A DNA stretch of 64,000 nucleotides from Flaccisagitta enflata. Its lineage: Eukaryota > Chaetognatha > Sagittoidea > Aphragmophora. Location: contig OZ231126.1 in the NCBI GenBank assembly GCA_965153355.1, positions 80,600,001 to 80,664,000 of the forward strand, given 5' to 3'. The notes under the pieces are model-generated. The model was not told where the DNA came from. It did no database searches and saw only the letters and a list, made by a program, of their open reading frames with translations. Made by a program: the position numbers and the translations under genes. Shown here piece by piece: positions 56,501-64,000 of this stretch (position 1 is the stretch's first letter; every line of letters begins with the position of its first letter).

Positions 56501-58610
56501 ACAAGGAAGTTTTTTTTGGCTGTTGGCAGGCAGATCCTTCTATGCTATTACTGATAATACTACAGTGACAGCATGGGCCTCACTGGACCACGTCCCCAAG
56601 GACGTGGCCAGGATGGTCCTAAGGCTCCAAAGATTTGATTACAGAATCCTATGGATAAAATCAGAACTAAACCTGAGCGACTGGATTACAAGAGTACCAG
56701 TCGAAAGCCCACCGGAGGCGAGGTTTCCAAGATTTTTGGCAGGCCGTATATACGATGGTAAAAGCAAAAACATTCCATGGCAAAAATTATTTTGCAAAGC
56801 GACAGCTCAAGAAACTAAAGATTTCTTTACCAGGAAACGGCGACAGGAGCTGGCCCACGCAGTGGAGCCTGAGAACTTCATTATTCCGGACGAATGTGAA
56901 GCGGAACAAGAGGTGAAGGAGATCATTAACGCCTTGAAGTCGCCGCCGGAAGTCCACGGCGACAGCAGCGACTCAGCGACAAAATCCGCGAAGGATGAAT
57001 ATGCGAAAGTCATAGCCGCATACTCCTTGACTGATGATCAGGTTGAGAGCGGCGAGAATGAACTGGAAGAAGATACAGAAATAGACAATGATATTACAGC
57101 AAAAATTAAATTGCACAGATTCAAAGGTAATAGACTTGAAGGCGTAAAAAGTCTGCAAGAGAATGATGATGCAATTATGGATATCATTAGTCGAATAAAA
57201 TCAAACCAAAAAGATCCACCTAAAACTGAAAGTTTGATTCTAACACCAGCATTGAAACATTACCTGAAAAACAAATCATTATTCAGGGTGAGTGAGGATG
57301 GTATTTTGCTGAGACTATGGCACAACAAAAATGGCAAAATTGACCAATTAATAGTAGTGGGTGAAAAGAAATTTCATCAAGTTGCGACAGAAGCACACCA
57401 ACGTATTGAATCAGCACACCGTCACGCTGGTCAAAGAAGGACATTCCTAGCACTGAGCAGACGCTACTTCGCAATTAATATGCGCGCAATTATAAATAAG
57501 GTAGTCAATAGTTGCGCGACATGCAAATTAAACAAATACCCACGCACAAATGCTATTAAGACAGGTAACAAAATCGCCACAGGTAGCAATGAAAAAGGAG
57601 AGATAGACATCTTAGGACCTGTAGGCGGCTTTGCGTCATCCACCACTGGTCAACCACGCTACGTCTATTTTTATATAGATTTGCACAGTCGTTACACAAT
57701 CACAAAAATAATCCCCAGTTGTGCAGATAACCATATACTAGACAGTCTAATCTACACAAGAGACACACTGTGTGGACTGCCAAAAATATTGCAAATGGAC
57801 AACGCCCTTTGCTCATCAAACAGTAATTCAGCAAAATTCCTTAGAGAGAGAGGCGTTGAAATCAATCATGGTATGGCAAACATTTCACGCTGTCAGTCAG
57901 CAGTCGAAAGGTCCAAAGGCACATTAACAAGATTAATCTGTAGCCTAAGGACAGACAATCCAAAATGGTCATTTACCAGAATTGTTGCCGAAACCACATA
58001 TATTACCAATTCAACACCACACACAAGCCTTCCAAACTCACTCTCACCTAAAGAAATCCATTTCAATGTCGCTCCATCAGATTTCCTAATCCACCAGCAT
58101 GAGAGGGATGAAATGAGCGACGACGCAGCGGGCGCCGCGCGAGCTGCGAGCCGCGCCACGCTGTTAAACGATGTGAAAAGATTCCTAAAAAGAAATGGAA
58201 ATACAGGTGTGACTGATTATACTAATAAAATCAGACCAGGAATGATATGCTTAAGGAAAAGAACATCTTTTCCCACTTCAAGCCCAAGAAAACTATGTTA
58301 CAAGATAACTTTTGAGGGCTACATGGTCACATCAAAGGTAGCAACAAATTCATTCCGCTGCAGGAACATAAAAACCAATCAAGAATCAATCATTCCAGGT
58401 GATCTATTAGTCAAAATGAAAGGTCTCACCGAAAATGAAGCCATCGAGCTGATAAATGAGATGGAAAAAGTAGCCGCAAAAGAAGCAGAGGCGACGACTG
58501 CCCCTGCCAAACAAGGGGTAAGACGCTCAACAAGAATAGCCGCCAAAAAGGATAAAGCGGCGCCAATAACAGATCCAAACTTGAGCGCATTCTTTACAGT
58601 CCATCTCTGA
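53501..58610 (+). pseudogene. Retroelement copy 2 pol (PR-RT-RH-IN) with one frameshift
   Basis: Aspartic protease FIDTAADLSLI at about 53,645 (Asp-Thr-Ala in place of the usual Asp-Thr/Ser-Gly). RT at about 55,440-56,090 with FCLDNR, SNFDASQMFYQ, LAMGLKTS, FVDD (55,925) and LLNPKKSDL. RNase H follows, but an in-frame loss of ~66 bp at about 56,355 removes the WTDSSS motif that copy 1 keeps, and an eighth T in the run at 56,511-56,518 (seven in copy 1) shifts the frame into 56,523-58,610. Integrase: H/H near 57,410, CATC at about 57,517, catalytic Asp 57,606, Asp 57,798 and Glu 57,906 (spacing 35), a C-terminal domain with IRPGMICLRKR, and a basic tail RRSTRIAAKK. Affinity is a divergent Ty3/gypsy; FVDD and the order of domains exclude copia. 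It is not functional as it stands. Confidence 0.8.
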
Positions 58611-58704
58611 TTTCTTGTTATTATAGTTGGCTACTTTTAAGGAAAAGAAATAGACGGGGCCTAAAAGGATAATGAATTGAATAAAATCAAGAATTAAACT
58701 GCCC

Positions 58705-59106
58705 CTAGACATAAGAAGTGCCAACTCGAGAGCGTTGCTCGAGTATCTCATTATCCGTCATATTGCGCCCTTCGCCAACTGGCGGCTGACGAGCGTTCAC
58801 GCCATCGTCCATGGGGACGCCATCAACGCCGCCACCGAACCGCCGATCACGGAAATCCTTCAAACGGGCCCATAGGCCACTGAACCAGTTGACCATATGG
58901 GTGACCTTTTCCAGATGCCCGGTCACGGCGGCCACGGTGACGACAATCAATGCCGCCCCCATGATCGGATAAGCGATCCAGCTACGCCAACCACCAGATG
59001 ACTCGGAGGCGGCCACCAATACAGTGGGACCGGGAGCCACTGTACCAGGGGACTTAGTGAACAAGTCCAAACTGGACTTGACAAAAGCAAAGGTCACGTT
59101 GTCCAT
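58705..59106 (-). CDS. Antisense gene B, small membrane protein (copy 2)
   Basis: Intact 133-codon ORF, near-identical to copy 1 (20,838-21,239). It has one predicted membrane span at residues 44-63, then a basic amphipathic segment and a polar tail. The last residues are GTSYV here and GTAYV in copy 1. The ORF converges on the integrase stop at 58,610 with a 94-bp gap. Conservation of an open frame in both copies while pol has accumulated lesions suggests real coding, although both copies may simply be young. It shares no recognised family. Confidence 0.6.
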   Translation of the reverse strand: MDNVTFAFVKSSLDLFTKSPGTVAPGPTVLVAASESSGGWRSWIAYPIMGAALIVVTVAAVTGHLEKVTHMVNWFSGLWARLKDFRDRRFGGGVDGVPMDDGVNARQPPVGEGRNMTDNEILEQRSRVGTSYV

Positions 59107-59379
59107 GTTCACCAATAATCAGAACAAAGACAAACTGATGTCTAGACCTGGAAAAATGAGCCGGCCTCCCCTTAAGGAAAAAGACAAGTCTAAAATTAAA
59201 AAGCCGAAAGAGAAATATTTAAACCTATATTAAACCCGCCGGAGCTAACATGAAAAATTGACCTGTAATGCCAAAAACATATGAGATTAATAATTTATTA
59301 GCATATGAGACACAACTGAAATGGCATTAATAAGAATAAGATCACCAGGTCAATACGAGAGAACATAAAAACCAATTGT
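59107..59379. other. Intergenic, between antisense genes A and B
   Basis: Presumably 3' end of gene A and 5' region of gene B on the minus strand. No clear TATA or polyA signal can be assigned with confidence. Confidence 0.4.
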
Positions 59380-59536
59380 CTAAGCGGGTGCCACAAAATC
59401 ACGATCGGCGACGGACACAGATTCATATGGTATTTCTCTTTCAGACTCATTTCCAAGAGCGGCACGAGCAAGGCCAGGACCGAAGCCTTGAGAGGCAACC
59501 ACGTTTTCAAGTGCTGACTTAATGCAGGCCTCCAAT
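59380..59536 (-). CDS. Antisense gene A, exon 4 (copy 2)
   Basis: 157 nt after TTTACAG on the minus strand, ending TAG. Encodes a helical segment (EACIKSALENVVASQGFG) and acidic end. In phase with exon 3. Predicted cytoplasmic. Confidence 0.65.
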
Positions 59537-59654
59537 CTGTAAATACAAATGATTAATTTTCAAAACCAGAAAATCATGCCCTGCAAAGTGAATAATTATG
59601 CCGAATGCATGAACCTGTAAATAAAGAATTAGACAGAGTAGAAGCAAAACTTAC

Positions 59655-59981
59655 TCCAATCTAGCCGCAAAAACGTCGCGAGGGTCGCGAGTATGCATCC
59701 CGTCGCAAGGCAAACGCCGTCCATCATGATGCGTCGAGTCCGCGTTGGACCGACTTTTAAAACAGAAGGCGATTCCAAATGATACTCCGATAAGGAACTC
59801 GATGGCGACCAACGCGACGGTAACAATACCATATTCTTCAGTCTGATTGACATCGTCCGATATTATTTCTTGAACCGTGTTACGAAGGAAATTAGCGTTC
59901 ATGGGAACGCAGCGCGAAAGTCCAGCGCTATGATAATAGGCCATGCGATAAACGACGAGCATACACGGCCCATTTTCCTCA
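59655..59981 (-). CDS. Antisense gene A, exon 3 (copy 2), transmembrane
   Basis: 327 nt, TTTTCAG before and GTAAGT after. Ectodomain part with two Cys and an N-Q-T sequon, a single hydrophobic span (roughly residues 129-151 of the deduced 238), then a Lys/Arg/Asp-rich tail. The phases on both sides are the same as in copy 1, and the substitutions between copies keep the frame open. I infer a type I membrane protein, an Env-like candidate by topology only; no fusion peptide, furin site or known Env motif is visible. Confidence 0.65.
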
Positions 59982-60071
59982 CTGAAAATGAAATGGCCGC
60001 ATTATAACAATATTGAGCGGGACGCATGCGAAAGAATGAAAAAGAGCGTGGCCGAAAAATTGCAAACTTAC

Positions 60072-60178
60072 TCGTATCCTATCTCTTGGAGAAAAGCCTC
60101 TTTTCCGCCATCTAACAAAGTCTTAATGGAGACTTGATTGCGCGAGGCCCATTCACGAACTGCATATTTCAGCTTGGC
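60072..60178 (-). CDS. Antisense gene A, exon 2 (copy 2), intact
   Basis: 107 nt between ACACAG and GTAAGT. Encodes AKLKYAVREWASRNQVSIKT and a short acidic helix. At the codon where copy 1 has TGA, copy 2 has GGA, so the spliced frame is uninterrupted here. Confidence 0.65.
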
Positions 60179-60272
60179 CTGTGTAAATATACGCAATCAG
60201 TATTAAGGACCGACGACGTGAAACGAAATATTCGTGACCGACGATCAAAACCGAAGATAAAAAGAAACACAC

Positions 60273-60398
60273 CTTCGGTGATTCATCCTCAGAGGAACGT
60301 GAAAATGACACGTAATGTGTAGAGTTGGCCGATCGCGAGCGTCGCATAGAGGCGCTTTGCGCAGAAGCGACGAGTAGAAACAATAGACAGAAGAACAT
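60273..60398 (-). CDS. Antisense gene A, exon 1 (copy 2), signal peptide
   Basis: Starts at the ATG of MFFCLLFLLVASAQSAS, a short classical signal peptide with a plausible Ala-x-Ser/Ala cleavage region, followed by Ser/Arg-rich sequence with an N-S-T sequon. Ends AAG|GTGTGT. An upstream in-frame ATG exists, but the hydrophobic start favours this one. The four exons give 238 codons with consistent phases 0, 2, 2. Copy 2 is the only intact version. Confidence 0.65.
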
Positions 60399-61165
60399 CT
60401 TCGATAGATGTGATTCGAAAAAGGAGAAAGCGTCGATATGAAAACTTTTAACTAATCGTTCCGAATTATTCATACGTTGTATTTCACTTGTGTAAAGAGT
60501 GACCAAGAATTGAAATGAAAACTTATAACAAAAAGCAAGAAAATTTCAATATCAGAAAAAAAAAAAAAAAAGGAGAAATTATTTTAAGAAATGAAAAATG
60601 AAACACAATTCTTGGGAACTCAAAATGAATGATATTATGTTTATTGAAATTCTCACATAGAAAATGTCAAATGACCACCAAAAATGTTCTTTAAAAATTC
60701 TTGAAGGTCAAACCAAAAGTATTTCGCCAACGATAATTTTACACTTTAAAACCTTAAATTGTTATGAATACGAAAAATACTCAAATTGTTACAATATTAG
60801 CCGATACGACTTTCAAAACGATTTTAGTCATCATATTGTTATTACTACAATTGTTACTTGAAATTAATTCTCTATTCGACCGTTAAGATATTATTGTTAT
60901 ATAAAAGACTCCGCTCAACTGAATCAAGCAGACTCTTTTTGTTGGGGGGGAGAGTCATAAAGGGTACCGCTCGACCAGAGAATAGAAATACCAGACTCCG
61001 GAAATCATTTCATATGATTATCGGATCAAATTCCAAGAATCAAGGAATATAAAAAGCTTGATTCGGTTTGAGAAGGACCTCTTCTATCGGAAAAATTCCT
61101 CTTATTAATTCCTCTAACAGTCCAACAGTCCTTCAGTTGCTTATCGAGATAGCTAATTCTCAACT
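60399..61165. other. Terminal region of the retroelement (upstream of gene A)
   Basis: AT-rich, homologous to 18,786-19,539. No ORF is conserved. It should contain the promoter of antisense gene A and/or the 3' end of the sense transcript. TTTATTG-like signals (AATAAA on the minus strand of this copy) occur near 60,640. Confidence 0.5.
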
Positions 61166-61182
61166 AGGCTAAAAGACGTAAA

Positions 61183-61372
61183 ATGTTGGATCAGAGAGAA
61201 TTTCATGATCGGAAAAGGAAAAGGCAGACAGATTGCCCAACTGATAGAGACATTGAATTGGAAATGAGAAAGAAAAGAAAGAAAGAAGACGAAAAAGAAG
61301 AGATGAATATCAAAGACGATCCAAACCCAGACCCAATACCATACCCAGGCTCGAATTTGGACAAGGCAGCTG
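61183..61372 (+). CDS. Capsid-like gene, exon A (basic N-terminus)
   Basis: From ATG to the 5' splice site G|GTAGGT. Encodes a highly charged 63-residue segment (MLDQREFHDRKRKRQTDCPT, EMRKKRKKEDEKEEMN, then a Pro/Asp-rich linker NPDPIPYPGSNLDKA). Its phase-1 end matches exactly the phase of the next exon. The frame remains open for four codons above the ATG, then meets TAG at the retroelement edge, so a longer N-terminus may have been cut by the insertion. Assignment to the same gene as exons B and C is from phase and spacing only. Confidence 0.5.
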
Positions 61373-61399
61373 GTAGGTAGATAGGTTGGTAGGTAGGTA

Positions 61400-61720
<321 letters not shown>

Positions 61721-61768
61721 TTACCAGTGTTCTAAACTTCTCATCTTTATTTTTTCTATTTTGTTCAG

Positions 61769-62367
61769 GTGTGTTGATTTTTTCGGATATCGATATGAAG
61801 GTGAATGGGTGCTCAATTACATCATGTTATGGACATTATAATTTGATGGGGTGGTTGATGCTTTTACGCTTCTCGAATGACAGCCGTGGAGTGAAGCTGG
61901 AGGGTCTGGGCTGGGCAGATGAAGCGGACGCGTCTAGTATGGATTTTACTGGTCCTAGCAACTTTAAAAAACGTTATGAGCTACTTAAAGAGAGCAAATA
62001 TTTAAAAATAATTTCGCCTTTGTTTTTGCCACTTCATTTGCAGCCTCGTTATTTACCACCTCTAAGAAATTTAAGTTATACATTCCACCTAGCCTCTGAC
62101 AAACAAGTAATTAAAACGGAATGTACCTCTTTTGAAGTTGGTTTTGAAATACGAAATTTTAAGTTTCATTCTTGTAAAATTATCGTGGACCCAACTGTAG
62201 CTCTGAGCATAGAATCCAAACTGATGAAAACTCCTATGAATTATCCCATTTTTAATTGGCGTCTTACATCTTTGAATGTACTTGCTGGTCTGATTAATTG
62301 GTCTCAAGAGGATGTGTTCTTCCAGTCACAAACTCCTGAAATAGTATATCTAATGATACAGCCTCAA
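61769..62367 (+). CDS. F54H12.2-like / Polinton-type capsid-like protein, exon B
   Basis: 599 nt from TTGTTCAG to GTGAGT, phase 1 in, phase 0 out. Contains segments I recognise as the order of the invertebrate F54H12.2-like family: LIFSDIDMKVNG (strand and loop), a Gly-Trp-Asp/Glu region (GLGWADEADASSMDF), a short helix and SKYLKIISPLFLPLHL, LQPRYLPPLRNLSYTFHLAS, then KIIVDPTVALSIESKLMKTP, NYPIFNWRLTSLNVLAGLIN and DVFFQSQTPEIVYLMIQPQ. In that family these form the two jelly rolls of a hexon-like fold related to Polinton/adintovirus major capsid proteins. The stretch usually preceding FSD is not found. No frame breaks. Confidence 0.6.
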
Positions 62368-62423
62368 GTGAGTATGCTACAGCTATGTGCAACTTGTCTA
62401 TGTGCAACTCTCTCTCTATGTGC

Positions 62424-62485
<62 letters not shown>

Positions 62486-62546
62486 ATTCTAGTTGGATAT
62501 GAGCCAATCAGAGGAAGGGATTTTGGGAAGGAACACGAATCAGAGG

Positions 62547-62636
<90 letters not shown>

Positions 62637-62828
62637 GATTCTAGTCGGATATGAGCCAATCAGAGGGATTTTGGGAAGGGGTGCTAATCAGAGGATCTTT
62701 TTCGAAGAACCAATGAGAGTGATTCAATTTTGGAAAGAACCAATCAGAGAGTTTGTTTTGCCTAGTAACCCAGTTAACATTCTTTTCTAGTAACCCAGTT
62801 AACATTCTTTTCTTATTTTTTTCCCCAG
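62368..62828. repeat. Intron with two (CT)n tracts and CCAATCAG repeats
   Basis: CT tracts at 62,409-62,482 and 62,550-62,632 each followed by ATATGAGCCAATCAGAGG-type units. A third block of AACCAATCAGAGAG and a duplicated AGTAACCCAGTTAACATTCT precede the 3' splice site TTTTTCCCCAG. Confidence 0.8.
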
Positions 62829-63266
62829 ATCAATAATATCGGTGATTACAAAAAATCATTGTACGATTTCAAAAGAAATGGACTAGTCAACGCCCATTTT
62901 TATTTGGACAGCATTAGGTATCCATCATATGACTTTAACTTTACTGATGATCCTGAAGTTAGTCACGCTAATGTACTAGGCTGGGCAACAGCGTTCTCAG
63001 CCTCAGATCTATTTCAAGATGAGTCATATTGGCCGGACATTTCCAGATTTATGACCTCATATTTCATACTAAAATTTGATTTTGGAGTTATGGATGACAA
63101 TGGATCAAGCCCCATCAGACCTGTCTCTAAGTCAGGCAATTGTCGTCTTGATTTGCAATTTAAGAACGCTGACAATGGCAATCTCAAAATTTTTTTACTG
63201 CAAAAATATTCAAATTGCTTACAAATTGACCTAAATAGGAATGCTCTACGAAATTATGTATTATAG
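62829..63266 (+). CDS. Capsid-like gene, exon C (C-terminal half)
   Basis: 146 codons with stop TAG at 63,264. Phase 0 matches exon B. Encodes INNIGDYKKSLYDFKRNGLV, a strand with SIRYPSYDFNF, ANVLGWATAFSASDLF, a helix, SYFILKFDFGVMDDNG, a loop with IRPVSKSGNCRLDLQF, and the final strands LKIFLLQKYSNCLQIDLNRN. FDFGVMD followed by a Gly-Asn-x-Arg-Leu strand and an Ile-Asp-x-Asn-Arg ending is characteristic for the family. Together the exons give about 408 codons, close to the expected size less the missing N-terminal strands. It could be a captured or endogenised viral/Polinton gene expressed by the host, or a piece of a larger element continuing to the right. Confidence 0.65.
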   Translation: MNNIGDYKKSLYDFKRNGLVNAHFYLDSIRYPSYDFNFTDDPEVSHANVLGWATAFSASDLFQDESYWPDISRFMTSYFILKFDFGVMDDNGSSPIRPVSKSGNCRLDLQFKNADNGNLKIFLLQKYSNCLQIDLNRNALRNYVL

Positions 63267-63878
<612 letters not shown>

Positions 63879-64000
63879 ATGAATGGGCTTCAAATTTTGA
63901 ATGCTTTAAAGTCAGACCCTGTGTGTAATAGGCTTTCGCCAATTGTGATATGTCAGGATCAAAGTTTATCATATATCACAAAAGAGTCTAAACATAAACT
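63879..64000 (+). CDS. 5' end of an ORF running off the window
   Basis: Open from ATG for 40 codons to the edge. The sequence is non-repetitive and begins MNGLQILNALKSDPVCNRLS, then PIVICQDQSLSYITKESKHK. AACAAACAAA precedes the ATG, an acceptable Kozak-poor context. The pattern of a short amphipathic helix then a hydrophobic strand followed by x-Q-D-x-x-L is reminiscent of N-termini of adenain-type cysteine proteases that accompany Polinton capsid genes. That is a guess from position and pattern, with no catalytic residue visible. Confidence 0.4.
   Translation, partial: MNGLQILNALKSDPVCNRLSPIVICQDQSLSYITKESKHK

Larger units (their letters stand above)
51328..61165 (+). mobile_element. Retroelement copy 2 (Ty3/gypsy-like pol plus antisense genes)
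   Basis: Shares with copy 1 everything from within gag to the terminus GCTAATTCTCAACT at about 61,152-61,165. Order: gag, TGA, protease-RT-RNase H-integrase on plus, then genes B and A on minus. No LTR was found. It ends 17 bp before the ATG of the capsid-like gene. Orientation is opposite to copy 1. Confidence 0.8.

Noticed and set aside
52418-58159. Minus-strand ORFs across copy 2 gag-pol
   Set aside because: They mirror the pol/gag codons, change with each lesion and have no domain. Only the genes beyond the integrase stop show splice sites and signal/membrane features.

Overview
The window is animal genomic DNA, most likely from an invertebrate. GT-AG introns join in-phase exons, a von Willebrand A (vWA) domain is split over exons, and microsatellites, fold-back elements and retroelements fill most of the space. 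I cannot name the species. No bacterial features, CRISPR array or rRNA were seen.

Layout. 1-6.5 kb: simple repeats, a TA-flanked MITE, short dispersed elements (families A, B and C below) and arrays of a ~20-bp unit. 6.69-9.78 kb, minus strand: four exons of a probable membrane-anchored vWA protein, broken up by repeats. 10-18.8 kb: repeat-rich, with a ~46-bp minisatellite interrupted by a CAGG/CCTG-ended insertion. 18.79-33.05 kb, minus strand: copy 1 of an unusual Ty3/gypsy-like retroelement, itself split by a 3.4-kb fold-back insertion. 33-34.7 kb: low-complexity arrays. 34.7-36.3 and 45.5-46.1 kb: remnants of a second, ordinary gypsy element. 36.5-39.04 kb: a TIR insertion nested in a family A repeat. 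39.07-39.35 kb: one plausible host exon. 40.4-44.7 kb: a second large fold-back structure. 44.8-49.5 kb: repeats, small exon-like pieces and tRNA-like segments. 49.55-61.17 kb, plus strand: copy 2 of the retroelement, with a separate coiled-coil ORF in inverted orientation at its left end. 61.18-63.27 kb: a three-exon gene resembling the F54H12.2-like / Polinton double-jelly-roll capsid family. 63.88 kb to the edge: the start of another ORF.

Most notable is the retroelement. Its sense strand carries an RS-rich Gag, one in-frame UGA followed by CUAG, then protease, reverse transcriptase, RNase H and integrase. Its 3' segment carries two genes on the opposite strand, both encoding small predicted membrane proteins: one intronless, one in four exons with a signal peptide. 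This arrangement is the same in both copies. Both copies have damaged pol, at different sites. No long terminal repeats were found, so the ends and mobilisation mode are open. The adjacent capsid-like gene is the second point of interest. The third is the A/B/C short-element system, whose two ends stay complementary although the stem sequence differs between families.
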